DNA of 64,000 nt from Amycolatopsis sp. NBRC 101858 (GTDB lineage: Bacteria; Actinomycetota; Actinomycetes; Mycobacteriales; Pseudonocardiaceae), in the NCBI RefSeq assembly GCF_030269325.1, contig NZ_BSTD01000003.1, forward strand, positions 372,001 to 436,000, read 5' to 3'. The number at the start of each line of letters is the position of its first letter. Position 1 is the first letter of the stretch. Positions 43,836-51,593 of this stretch are shown here, piece by piece. A program made the position numbers and the translations under genes. Below the pieces are notes generated by a model, which was not told the origin of the DNA, ran no database searches, and saw only the letters and a list, made by a program, of their open reading frames with translations.

Positions 43836-43876
43836 GAGTGACTCACCAGCACCAGGTCCCACGCCGCGAGTGACTC
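43836..43876. repeat. Two copies of AGTGACTCACCA
   Basis: The sequences AGTGACTCACCA at 43837-43848 and 43869-43880 are 32 bp apart in the 92-bp gap between the cREC and SigC genes. Each contains the odd-centred palindrome GAGT-G-ACTC. The AGTGA-N-TCACC form also resembles proposed BldD half-sites, but no link is shown. Confidence 0.5.
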
Positions 43877-43905
43877 ACCACCACGCCACGCCGATACGCC
43901 CTGGA

Positions 43906-44457
43906 TCAGCCGGCGCCGCGGGCTCGGCGGGCCTGGATCAGGTCCTCGCGAGCCCGGGCGACGCGGGAGCGGACCGTGCCGACCGGGCAGCCGCACACCT
44001 CGGCGGCCTCCGCGTACGACAAGCCGAGAACCTGGGTCAGCACCAGGACTTCGCGCCGCTCCGGGTCCAGCCCGTCCAGCAGCAAGCCCAGCTCCACGAG
44101 CTCTTCGAAGCCGGCCGCCGGGTCGCGGGTGCGCTCGGCGGCGGCTTCCCAATCCGTGTCCGCGATCTTGGGGCGCGCCCCCGCGGCCCGGATCTGGTCC
44201 ACCACCACCCGGCGCGCGATCGACAGCAGCCACGTCCGCGACGACGACCGCCCCGCGAAGCGGCGAAGGCTGCCGAACGCGCGGAGGTAGGTCTCCTGCG
44301 TCAGGTCGTCGGCCGCGGACGCGTCGGTGAGGTGGGCGAGGAAGCGCCAGACGTCGGCCTGCGTCGCGCGGACCCACTCCTCCAGGGCCCGGCGATCGCC
44401 GCGGCCCGCTGCCATCGCCAAGGCCGTGACGCGCTCGTCGTCCTCACCGCGGGTCAT
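43906..44457 (-). CDS. sigC: ECF sigma factor, SigC type
   Basis: The 183-residue protein has sigma-2 (ADVWRFLAHL, DDLTQETYLRAFGSLRRFAG, SSRTWLLSIARRVVVD) and sigma-4 regions (LDPERREVLVLTQVLGLSYA, EVCGCPVGTVRSRVARARE). The pattern is close to Mycobacterium SigC, for example TALALSAAKG-like start and the VCGCPVGT core. SigC lacks a dedicated adjacent anti-sigma, and none is seen here. Downstream target genes cannot be read. Confidence 0.88.
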   Translation of the reverse strand: MTRGEDDERVTALAMAAGRGDRRALEEWVRATQADVWRFLAHLTDASAADDLTQETYLRAFGSLRRFAGRSSSRTWLLSIARRVVVDQIRAAGARPKIADTDWEAAAERTRDPAAGFEELVELGLLLDGLDPERREVLVLTQVLGLSYAEAAEVCGCPVGTVRSRVARAREDLIQARRARGAG

Positions 44458-44596
44458 GCGAGGAAGATACCGCGGCGCGAAGCGCCTCCGTCGAGGGCGG
44501 CGATGGGGAGGAAGGCGGAGTCAGCAGTGACGGCAAACCTCGCGATTCCGCCGTCCGGCTGGTGGGAGACGCGCCGTATAGGGCGTTATACGACCC

Positions 44597-45109
44597 TCAC
44601 TCGACCTGCTTGACCGCCCACTCCGCCCACTCGCGCTGCATGGCGGAGAACCGCTTGCCCCACTCCAGGACCAGGCGGCCGTAGAGCGACTGGTTGTCGT
44701 CGCCCCAGTCGATCGAGCCCTCCAGCTCGTCCAGCCGCTCTTCGCGCGCCCGCGCCGACTCCCCCATCGACGCGACGTAGCCGCGGGCCTGCGCCGGGGA
44801 AACCGAGCCGAGGAAGTACACGCGCAGCAGAGCGGCGCTGCGCGGCGGGCCGCCCGGGTCGACGTCGACCAGCCAGTGCCGCAGCTCCGCGCGGCCGGCC
44901 TCGGTGATCTCGTACTCCTTGCGCCCGCGTGGGCCCTCGGCGAGGACGTGGATCATGCCCGCCGTCTCCAGTTTGCCGAGCTCGCCGTAGAGCTGGCTCT
45001 GCGTCGCGGGCCAGACGTTGGCCATCGCCCGCTCGAACCGCCTGAGCAGGTCGTAGCCGCTTCCGGGCTCGTCGGCCAGCATGCCGAGCACCGCGTGTCG
45101 AAGGCTCAT
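44597..45109 (-). CDS. PadR family transcriptional regulator
   Basis: The 170-residue protein has the PadR winged helix (AVLGMLADEPGSGYDLLRRF, QSQLYGELGKLETAGMI, GRKEYEITEAGRAELRHWL) and a C-terminal Vir_act_alpha_C helix region (DELEGSIDW...LEWGKRFSAMQREW). ATG 45109 gives the canonical MSLRHAVLGML start; in-frame ATGs at 45118 and 45121 are alternatives. It is divergent from the carotenoid oxygenase operon with two GACATGTC sites between, so it likely represses it. Confidence 0.9.
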   Translation of the reverse strand: MSLRHAVLGMLADEPGSGYDLLRRFERAMANVWPATQSQLYGELGKLETAGMIHVLAEGPRGRKEYEITEAGRAELRHWLVDVDPGGPPRSAALLRVYFLGSVSPAQARGYVASMGESARAREERLDELEGSIDWGDDNQSLYGRLVLEWGKRFSAMQREWAEWAVKQVE

Positions 45110-45135
45110 GTGCCCCATCATGACATTCCACTATT

Positions 45136-45172
45136 GACATGTCTATCCAGGAGCTTCTAGTTTCGACATGTC
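45136..45172. promoter_or_regulatory. Two GACATGTC palindromes between PadR and the carotenoid oxygenase operon
   Basis: Identical 8-bp palindromes at 45136-45143 and 45165-45172 are 29 bp apart, with related flanks (TTGACATGTCTA and TCGACATGTCAC). ATG at 45168 inside the second is unlikely to be a start since a better ATG with GGGGGAGA lies at 45201. PadR operators often contain ATGT-ACAT-like half-sites. Confidence 0.72.
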
Positions 45173-45200
45173 ACAGCTGGAACGTCCGGGGGAGACCGGC

Positions 45201-45761
45201 ATGAACTACCTGAAGAGCTTCCTTCCGTGGATCGCGTTCGCCGTGGTCGCGACGCAGTTCGACTGGCGCTGGTCCGGCCTGACCGGGCTGGTCATCTCGG
45301 CCGCGCTCCTCGTGCTCGCCCGCCGCGAAGGCCGCCAGAACGACGCCCTCATCATCGAGTGGAGCGCGCTCGCCTTCTTCGCCCTGCTCACGGCGACGGC
45401 GTTCGCTTTCCCGGCGTCGCCGCTCAAGACCTACACCGGCGCGCTCACCGACGCCTGGCTGGCGCTGACCGCCTGGGGCTCGCTCGCCATCGGCAAGCCG
45501 TTCACCCTCGGCATCGCCCGCACGATGACGCCGCCGGAGCTCTGGGGCAACCCCGTCTTCAAGCGCGTCAACGTGGTCATCACGCTCGTGTGGGCCGCGA
45601 GCTTCACCGTCACCGGCCTCGCCGGCATCGCGCTGCTGAACTTCGCTCCGCACGCGACCGCCGCCTTGATCACGCTCAAGGTCCTCGGCTTCGCCGTGCC
45701 CGTCGCCTTCACCATCCGCTACCCGCGCATCGTGCGCGCCCGAGCCGAAAAGGCCGCCTGA
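45201..45761 (+). CDS. Unrecognised multi-pass membrane protein
   Basis: The 186-residue protein has about five or six hydrophobic segments (for example LPWIAFAVVATQFDW, EWSALAFFALLTATAF, VVITLVWAASFTVTGLAG). A polar loop GKPFTLGIARTMTPPELWG lies mid-protein. I cannot name the family. It is the first gene of a two-gene operon with a carotenoid oxygenase, ending one base before its ATG. It may bring the substrate or product to the membrane, but this is only inference. Confidence 0.75.
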   Translation: MNYLKSFLPWIAFAVVATQFDWRWSGLTGLVISAALLVLARREGRQNDALIIEWSALAFFALLTATAFAFPASPLKTYTGALTDAWLALTAWGSLAIGKPFTLGIARTMTPPELWGNPVFKRVNVVITLVWAASFTVTGLAGIALLNFAPHATAALITLKVLGFAVPVAFTIRYPRIVRARAEKAA

Positions 45762-45762
45762 C

Positions 45763-47043
45763 ATGACCACCAGCGACTTCCACCTGAGCGGGGTCTACGC
45801 CCCCGTCCACGACGAGCTGACGGCGTTCGACCTCCCCGTCACCGGCGCCCTGCCGCCCGAGCTGACCGGCTGGTACCTGCGCAACGGCCCGAACCCGCGT
45901 GAGGACAGCAAGCACTGGTTCACCGGCGACGGCATGGTCCACGGCGTCCGGCTCGAAAACGGCCGGGCCGCCTGGTACCGCAACCGGTGGGTGCGCACCG
46001 ACAGCTTCGACGACCCGGATCTCGAGCTGTACAACGAAGACGGCACGCGCAACCTCCACGCCAGCGTCGCGAACACGCACGTGGTGAACCACGCCGGCCG
46101 CACGCTCGCGCTCGTCGAATCCTCGCTGCCGTACGAGATCACGACCGACCTGGACACCGTCGGCGCCTACGACTTCGACGGCGAGCTGGCCGACTCGATG
46201 ACCGCGCACCCGAAGATCTGCCCGACGACCGGGGAGCTGCACTTCTTCGGCTACGGCAGCATCACCGCGCCGCACGTGAGCTACTACCGCGCCGACGCCG
46301 CCGGCAAGCTCGTCGTCAAGCAGCCCATCGACGTCCCGGGGCTGACGATGATGCACGACTTCGCGCTCACCGCGGAGCACGCCGTCTTCTACGACCTCCC
46401 GGTGGTGTTCGACCACGCGTCGGTCGGCCGGGGCATGCCCTACCGCTGGGACGCGGGCTACGGCGCCCGGCTCGGCGTGCTGCGCCGCGACCGGCCCGAG
46501 GCCGGCGTGCGCTGGCTGGAGATCGAGCCCTGTTATGTCTTCCACACGCTCAACGCCTTCGACACCCGGGACGGCCGGATCGTCGTGCACGTCCTGCGCT
46601 ACGACCACCAGTGGCAGGCGGGCCACGACGACCCGCCGGCGTTCCTGTACCGGTGGACGATCGATCCCGTCGCCGGGACGGTGACCGAGGACCGGCTCGA
46701 CGACCGACCGGGCGAGTTCCCCCGCATCGACGACCGGCTCGCCGGGTCCGACGCGCGCTTCGGGCACGTCACCGGCCACGACGTCCTGCGCCGGTACGAC
46801 CTGCACGCGGAGACCAGCAGCGAGCACGTCTTCGGCGAAGGACGCGTCCCCGGCGAAGCGGTGTTCGTCCCGGCGGAGCACGGCGAAGGCTGGCTGCTGA
46901 CCTACGTCTACGACTCGGCCGAGGACCGCAGCGACCTCGTCGTGCTCGACGCCGGGGACGTCGCCGCCGCGCCGGTCGCCACGGTCCACCTGCCGCAGCG
47001 CGTTCCCGCGGGCTTCCACGGGAACTGGCTGCCGGACGCGTGA
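45763..47043 (+). CDS. Carotenoid oxygenase family enzyme
   Basis: The 426-residue seven-bladed propeller protein has the four His ligands of the family in context: TAHPKICP, MMHDFALT, VFHTLNAFDT and GFHGNWLPD near the end, with the early RNGPNPRED motif. It cleaves a carotenoid, apocarotenoid or stilbene double bond with Fe(II) and O2. Linked to the upstream membrane protein, and likely regulated by PadR. Confidence 0.93.
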   Translation: MTTSDFHLSGVYAPVHDELTAFDLPVTGALPPELTGWYLRNGPNPREDSKHWFTGDGMVHGVRLENGRAAWYRNRWVRTDSFDDPDLELYNEDGTRNLHASVANTHVVNHAGRTLALVESSLPYEITTDLDTVGAYDFDGELADSMTAHPKICPTTGELHFFGYGSITAPHVSYYRADAAGKLVVKQPIDVPGLTMMHDFALTAEHAVFYDLPVVFDHASVGRGMPYRWDAGYGARLGVLRRDRPEAGVRWLEIEPCYVFHTLNAFDTRDGRIVVHVLRYDHQWQAGHDDPPAFLYRWTIDPVAGTVTEDRLDDRPGEFPRIDDRLAGSDARFGHVTGHDVLRRYDLHAETSSEHVFGEGRVPGEAVFVPAEHGEGWLLTYVYDSAEDRSDLVVLDAGDVAAAPVATVHLPQRVPAGFHGNWLPDA

Positions 47044-47047
47044 CGCG

Positions 47048-47788
47048 TCAGGCGAACTTCGTCTTCGGCCGCTCCTGCCGGACGCCGTCGACGAAGACGT
47101 CGACCTTCTCGTCGAGGAACGCCACCAGGCCCGCAGCGCGCTCGCTCTCCGGCAGCGGCGTCGGGTAGCTCCACGCGAGGTCGTCGTGCCCGGCGACGTC
47201 GAAGTGGTCGGCGGCGCCCTTGTACGGGCAGTGCGTCACGGTGTCGATCTTCTCGAGCAGGTCCATCCGGACGTCCACGCGGGGCAGGTAGTAGCGGGTC
47301 GGCAGGCCGGTCTCGAAGAGCAGGTGCGGCCGCACGGTGTCGGCGACCGTGACGCCGTCGACCTCGATCCGCACGTGGCGCGAGCTCGGCAGGATGTCGA
47401 CGCGGACGCCGGGGTCGCGCGGGTGCGTGAAGATCTGTTCGTCCTCTTCGAACCAGTCGAAGGCGCCGAACTCGAAGCGGACGTGGTCCCGGAGCTCCTC
47501 GATGGGCGAATCCGGGTATTCCAGCGCGGCGTCCACCGCCTCCGCTCCGCCACCCTTTATCGTCGACAGAACACCTTCTCCGCGGCTGGGCGAGTGCGAC
47601 GTCCGGCCGGAGGGGGCGAGAACGCCGCCGGCGACGTCCGCGCGCGGGAAGTAGTAGGTCGGGTAGTAAGGAACTTCCCACACCAGAAGGGGGTGCACCG
47701 TGTCCGCGACGACCTGGCCGCCGAGGAACACGCGTACCCGCTTCGCGCCTTGTGCCACGCGGACCCGGCCGCGTACCGGAGTGCTCAT
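47048..47788 (-). CDS. Protein with two DUF427 domains
   Basis: The 246-residue protein has two copies of the DUF427 (NTP_transf_9 fold) pattern: VFLGGQVVADTVHPLLVWE...YYFPRADV and VEVDGVTVADTVRPHLLFE-like ...TRYYLPRVDV, each ending in a WSYP/CPYKG-like segment (CPYKGAADHFDV, AWSYPTPL). The function is unknown. It is convergent with the carotenoid oxygenase and divergent from the ROK gene. Confidence 0.88.
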   Translation of the reverse strand: MSTPVRGRVRVAQGAKRVRVFLGGQVVADTVHPLLVWEVPYYPTYYFPRADVAGGVLAPSGRTSHSPSRGEGVLSTIKGGGAEAVDAALEYPDSPIEELRDHVRFEFGAFDWFEEDEQIFTHPRDPGVRVDILPSSRHVRIEVDGVTVADTVRPHLLFETGLPTRYYLPRVDVRMDLLEKIDTVTHCPYKGAADHFDVAGHDDLAWSYPTPLPESERAAGLVAFLDEKVDVFVDGVRQERPKTKFA

Positions 47789-47888
47789 GCCCCGGTCAAC
47801 GGGTCCCGAAGCGAGCGTATTCCGGCGAAACCGGGGCTCGGGCGGCTAGCGTGGCAGGAAGCAAGCGGATGACAGGAGGCGGGCACGG

Positions 47889-49088
47889 GTGGCCGGCGTA
47901 GATGCTCCAACGGTCGGGACCCCCGCCGGGATGCGCAAGATCAACCAGCGGGCGGTGCTCGACCTGCTGCGCCGCAGCGGACCGGCGACCCGGCCGCAGG
48001 TGGCGAAGGACACCGGGCTGTCGAAGCCGACGGTGAGCCAGGCGCTGCTCGCGCTGGAGGCCGCCGGGCTGGCGCGCCCGACCGGGCACACCTCGACCGG
48101 CACCGGGCGCTCGGCCGTGCTGTACGAGGCCGACCCGACCGCGGGGTACGTGCTGGGCGTCGACATCGGGCGCGAGCACCTGCGCGTCGCGGTGTCGGAC
48201 CTCGGCCGCACGATCGTGGCGCGCCGCGACGAGCGCAACACGGCGCGTTCCGGCGCCGCGCTGGTCACGGCGGTCGGCAAGATCGCGGCTTCGGCCGTCG
48301 CGGAGGCGCGGCTGTCGCAGGCCGACATCGTTGTCCGCGTCGTCGGCTCCCCCGGCGTCGCCGACCCGGAGAAGCGCTGCTTCCGGCACGCGCCGAACCT
48401 GCCGGGCTGGGGCCGCGCGGGGCTGATCGATGACCTCGAGGCGGCGCTGGGCCCGGACCTGATGGTGGAGAACGACGCGAACCTGACCGCGGTCGGCGAG
48501 GGCGAGAGCGGCGCCGCGCGCGGGGCGTCGGTGTTCGGCTGCATCACGATCGGCACGGGCGTCGGCATGGGCATGATGGTCGACGGCCGGGTGTTCCGCG
48601 GCGCGACGGGCGCGGCGGGCGAGATCGGCTACCTGCCGTACGGCCGCACCCGGTCGTCCCTGGAAGACGGCGCCCCGCCCGCGCGCGGGCACCTCGAGGA
48701 GGCGACGGCGGCCCAGTCGGTGGTCCGCGGCGCCCGCGAACTCGGCCTGGGCACGGCGAAGTCGGCCCGCGAGGTGTTCCGGCTGGCCCGCGAAGGCGAC
48801 GAGCTGGCCCGGCGCGCTCTCGAAGCCGAGGCGGACCGGCTGGCGTACACGGTGGCCTCGGTGGCGGCGGTGATCGACCCGGAGCTGATCGTCCTGGGCG
48901 GCGGCATGGGCACGGCGGCGGACCTGCTGCTGGAGCCGCTGGACCGCGCGCTGCGGGCGTTCACGCCGTTGGTCCCGAAGGTGGTCCAGGGCGAACTGGG
49001 CGAGGACGCGGTCCTGGCGGGGGCGATCAGCGTGGGGCTGCGGGCGGCGCAGGGGCTGGTCTTCGACCGCCGCGTGGGTGCCGCTTAG
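47889..49088 (+). CDS. ROK-family transcriptional regulator lacking the usual zinc motif
   Basis: The 399-residue protein has an N-terminal helix-turn-helix (PATRPQVAKDTGLSKPTVSQ) and a ROK sugar-kinase-like domain (GVDIGREHLRVAV, VENDANLTAVGEGESGA, GCITIGTGVGMGM, GAAGEIGYLPYG). The standard ROK zinc motif (GH...CxCG..GC) after GEIG is missing. This suggests it binds ligand but does not phosphorylate sugar. GTG start. It is likely a repressor of a sugar operon; the GH65/beta-PGM pair downstream is one candidate. Confidence 0.85.
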   Translation: MAGVDAPTVGTPAGMRKINQRAVLDLLRRSGPATRPQVAKDTGLSKPTVSQALLALEAAGLARPTGHTSTGTGRSAVLYEADPTAGYVLGVDIGREHLRVAVSDLGRTIVARRDERNTARSGAALVTAVGKIAASAVAEARLSQADIVVRVVGSPGVADPEKRCFRHAPNLPGWGRAGLIDDLEAALGPDLMVENDANLTAVGEGESGAARGASVFGCITIGTGVGMGMMVDGRVFRGATGAAGEIGYLPYGRTRSSLEDGAPPARGHLEEATAAQSVVRGARELGLGTAKSAREVFRLAREGDELARRALEAEADRLAYTVASVAAVIDPELIVLGGGMGTAADLLLEPLDRALRAFTPLVPKVVQGELGEDAVLAGAISVGLRAAQGLVFDRRVGAA

Positions 49089-49354
49089 TGGACTCGCCCG
49101 GGCGCGAGCTCCGGCTGCCGCTCGACGAAGCCGTCGAGGTGCTCTGCGACCTGAACGAGTTCGTCGTTTCACTGGACCGCATCGGCTCCCGGCAAGCCGG
49201 CGGCGCCGCCGATGACGAGACGATGGGCCGGTTCGTCGCCGACTGGGACCTCGCCGGGCGGCTGGCCCGCGCCCGCCGCCGGCGCCGCCTCAGGCCGCGC
49301 GCCAGGCTTCGCCGCCGGTCGACACTCGCCACGGGGTCAGCTTCAACACCGTGA
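49088..49354 (+). CDS. Small hypothetical protein with Arg-rich tail
   Basis: The 88-residue frame starts at a GTG sharing one base with the ROK stop (TAGTG). The first ~60 residues look like a real helical protein (LPLDEAVEVLCDLNEFVVSLDRIG, FVADWDLAGRLARA). The last ~25 residues are Arg-rich and overlap the PPOX gene by 65 bp, so the end may be a frameshift or a false extension. It could be a short partner of the ROK protein. Confidence is limited. Confidence 0.5.
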   Translation: MDSPGRELRLPLDEAVEVLCDLNEFVVSLDRIGSRQAGGAADDETMGRFVADWDLAGRLARARRRRRLRPRARLRRRSTLATGSASTP

Positions 49355-49751
49355 TCTTCGGGTCGCGGTGGTCCTCGCCGCCCAGGATCTTCGGGTTGTA
49401 GCCCAGGGGCTCCGGGGTCGAGGCGAACAGGTCCCACAAGAACCTGCGCGTCTCCTCGTCGTCCGTGAACTCCGCTCGGCACTCCGCCACCGCCACCTCG
49501 TGCAGCGGGTCCCAGTACGAGCACGACACGTACGGCGTCGCCGCCAGGTGCGCCAGCTTCAGCGGTGTCGGGCGGGTGAACAGCCACCCCGTCAAGCCGT
49601 CGGGGCCGAGTTCCCAGATCGGGTGGACCACCCGCGACCGCGGCCGGCCCCGGCCGTCGACGGTCACCAGCGTGCACCACACGATCCGGTGCGCGACACG
49701 GACGAACGCTCCGGCCAGCTCGGCCGGCACTCTGCTAGATTCCACAACCAT
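49290..49751 (-). CDS. Pyridoxamine 5'-phosphate oxidase-fold protein
   Basis: The 153-residue protein has the split-barrel FMN-binding fold (WCTLVTVDGRGRPRSRVVHP, GWLFTRPTPLKLAHLAATP, YVSCSYWDP). It may be an F420- or heme/FMN-dependent protein; the reaction is unknown. Its start ATG overlaps the ATG of the divergent MarR gene in CATG. A 16-bp palindrome covers both starts, so control by the MarR protein is likely. Confidence 0.85.
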   Translation of the reverse strand: MVVESSRVPAELAGAFVRVAHRIVWCTLVTVDGRGRPRSRVVHPIWELGPDGLTGWLFTRPTPLKLAHLAATPYVSCSYWDPLHEVAVAECRAEFTDDEETRRFLWDLFASTPEPLGYNPKILGGEDHRDPKITVLKLTPWRVSTGGEAWRAA

Positions 49752-49758
49752 GGTTGTG
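49743..49758. promoter_or_regulatory. 16-bp palindrome over the overlapping start codons of PPOX and MarR genes
   Basis: CACAACCATGGTTGTG is a perfect inverted repeat centred on the CCATGG in which the two divergent ATG starts overlap. It is the likely MarR operator. Confidence 0.78.
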
Positions 49759-50232
49759 CATCCTAGCCCGGACGGCCTCGATCTGTCACTCACCGCCCTC
49801 TTCGCGGGCTGGGCGATGACCGACGAGGTGCAGCGGCGGCTCACCGGCCAAGGCTTCGGCGACCTGCGCTTCAACGACGGCGTCGTGATCCAGCACGTCC
49901 TGGCCGCGCCGCTGTCCATCACCGCGCTCGCCGACCGGATGGGCGTCACGCAGCAGGCCGCGTCGAAGGCCGTCGCCGATCTCGAACGCCGGGGGTTGCT
50001 GAAGCGTGCGCCCGACCCCGAAGACGCGCGCACCAAGCTGCTGCACCTCACCGAGCACGCGCACGACGCCGTCGCAGCCACCCGGACCCTGCGGGCAGAC
50101 CTTCAGGACGAACTCGAGACGGAGTTCGGCGCCGGACGCGTCGAAGACGCCCGTGCCTTGCTGGCGGCGGTCATCGGCCGCTTCGGCGGCGGTGACGCGA
50201 TCCGCGCCCGGCGCGTCCGGCCGCCCCGCTGA
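49750..50232 (+). CDS. MarR family transcriptional regulator
   Basis: The 160-residue protein has a MarR winged helix (APLSITALADRMGVTQQAAS, DLERRGLLKRAPDPEDARTK). ATG 49750 is used; alternative GTG 49756 is two codons in. The divergent PPOX gene overlaps the start. It likely represses the PPOX gene and itself at the palindrome. Confidence 0.86.
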   Translation: MVVHPSPDGLDLSLTALFAGWAMTDEVQRRLTGQGFGDLRFNDGVVIQHVLAAPLSITALADRMGVTQQAASKAVADLERRGLLKRAPDPEDARTKLLHLTEHAHDAVAATRTLRADLQDELETEFGAGRVEDARALLAAVIGRFGGGDAIRARRVRPPR

Positions 50233-50274
50233 TTACCTGGCACGTAATCGACGGCGACGCACGCGAAGCCGACC

Positions 50275-50598
50275 ATGAACGCCATGGACCAGAACCGCAT
50301 GATCGTCGTCGACTGCCTGGAAAACCTGTTCGTGCACAAGGACTTCGACGCCGCGAAGGCCGCGCTGCACCCCGACTTCGTCACCCACAGCCCCGGCCTG
50401 CCCAACGGCCGCGACGCGTTCGCCGACGCCGTGAAAAACTCGCCGTTGGCCGGCGCCACCGCCGAGATCAAGCACATCGCCGCCGAGCACGACCTCGTCA
50501 TGGTGCACCTGCACGTCGCCGGCACGGCCATCGTCGACATCCTGCGCGTCGAGGACGGCCTGCTCGTCGAGCACTGGGACGTCAAGCAGCCCGCGTGA
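50275..50598 (+). CDS. SnoaL-like/NTF2-fold protein
   Basis: The 107-residue protein has the NTF2-like pattern: NLFVHKDFDAAKAALHPDFVTHSPG, GRDAFADAVKNSP, EHDLVMVHLHVAGT and VEDGLLVEHWDVKQ. It could be an isomerase or hydrolase of small molecules; the reaction is unknown. Its end overlaps the thioesterase gene by 17 bp. Confidence 0.88.
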   Translation: MNAMDQNRMIVVDCLENLFVHKDFDAAKAALHPDFVTHSPGLPNGRDAFADAVKNSPLAGATAEIKHIAAEHDLVMVHLHVAGTAIVDILRVEDGLLVEHWDVKQPA

Positions 50599-51094
50599 TC
50601 ACACAGGTCCCCGACGCCGTCGCCAGCAGCTTGCCGTCGGCGTCGCGGATCTCCCCCTCGGCGAACGCGATCCGCGAGCCCTCCTTCACCACGCGCCCGG
50701 TCGCGCGGATCTCGCCGCGGCCCGCGTGGATGGCGCGCAGGTAGCTCACCTTCAGCTCCACCGACGAGTAGCCGACGCCGGCCGGCAGCGTCGTGTGCAC
50801 CGCGCAGCCGACCACCGAGTCCAGCAGCGTCGCCGCGACCCCGCCGTGGACCATCCCGATCGGGTTGTACAGCGACTCGTCGGGTTCGGCGACGGCGACG
50901 ACCTCGCCGTGGCCGATGTGCTCCCAGCGCAGCCCGAAGTGCGCGGCGATCGGGGGCCCGGGCAGCGTGCCGTCGGCAATGGCCGTCATGTAGTCGAACC
51001 CGGACATCGACGCGCCGAGCCGGGCGGTCGGCAGCGGGTCCTGCCAGGTGATGGTCTTCGAGCGGGTCTGCGCCCCGGCGGCCACGTCGGTCAT
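50582..51094 (-). CDS. PaaI-type hotdog thioesterase
   Basis: The 170-residue protein has the hotdog thioesterase core: NPIGMVHGGVAATLLDSVVG with catalytic-type HGG and Asp, then VELKVSYLRAIHAGRGEIRA and GRVVKEGSRIAFAEGEI. PaaI-like enzymes hydrolyse aromatic acyl-CoAs. The start follows a gap with a palindrome at 51108-51125 shared with the divergent ArsR gene. Confidence 0.9.
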   Translation of the reverse strand: MTDVAAGAQTRSKTITWQDPLPTARLGASMSGFDYMTAIADGTLPGPPIAAHFGLRWEHIGHGEVVAVAEPDESLYNPIGMVHGGVAATLLDSVVGCAVHTTLPAGVGYSSVELKVSYLRAIHAGRGEIRATGRVVKEGSRIAFAEGEIRDADGKLLATASGTCVITRAA

Positions 51095-51107
51095 CTCGGC
51101 TCCTCGA

Positions 51108-51125
51108 TTATGACAACTGTCTTAA
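51108..51125. promoter_or_regulatory. Palindrome TTATGACAACTGTCTTAA
   Basis: This 18-bp imperfect inverted repeat (TTA-GACA / TGTC-TAA) lies between the divergent thioesterase and ArsR genes. It is the likely ArsR operator. Confidence 0.62.
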
Positions 51126-51212
51126 TCGCAGCCTCGCCCGCGCACCCGCCCGCGTCAAGCGCGGCGTGACCCAGGCCACCGGAGGTCCCGGCCCGGGTGG
51201 AATCATCTCGGG

Positions 51213-51584
51213 GTGGACAACGACGCCGGCCGCAAGCTCATCGACCCCGAACGGGTGGCCGCCGCGGTCGACGGGCTGGGCGACCGCGCCGTCATCGACG
51301 AGTGGGCCCAGCGGTTCTCCGTGGTCGCCGACCCGTCCCGGCTGGCGCTGCTCGTCTCGATCCACTACGCCCGCGAAATCAGCGTCACCGACCTCGCCGC
51401 CGTCACCGGCATGACCGACACCGCGGTTTCCCAAGCTCTGCGGCTGCTGCGCGCGCACGGGCTCGTGACCACGCAGCGCACCGGACGCGTGGTGCGTTAC
51501 CGGCTCGCGGACGCGACCGTGCACGAACTCATCCACCGCGTGCGGCCACACCCGGCACAGCCAGTGACCGACGAGGACCGGTAG
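51213..51584 (+). CDS. ArsR family transcriptional regulator
   Basis: The 123-residue protein has the ArsR winged helix: RFSVVADPSRLALLVSIHYA, VTGMTDTAVSQALRLLRAHG and TGRVVRYRLAD. It has no CxC metal motif in the usual place; a His pair near the end (HELIHRVRPHPA) might bind metal, as in some zinc or nickel sensors. The GTG start lacks a clear ribosome site. It is divergent from the thioesterase gene. Confidence 0.86.
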   Translation: MDNDAGRKLIDPERVAAAVDGLGDRAVIDEWAQRFSVVADPSRLALLVSIHYAREISVTDLAAVTGMTDTAVSQALRLLRAHGLVTTQRTGRVVRYRLADATVHELIHRVRPHPAQPVTDEDR

Positions 51585-51593
51585 CGTGCGGGC

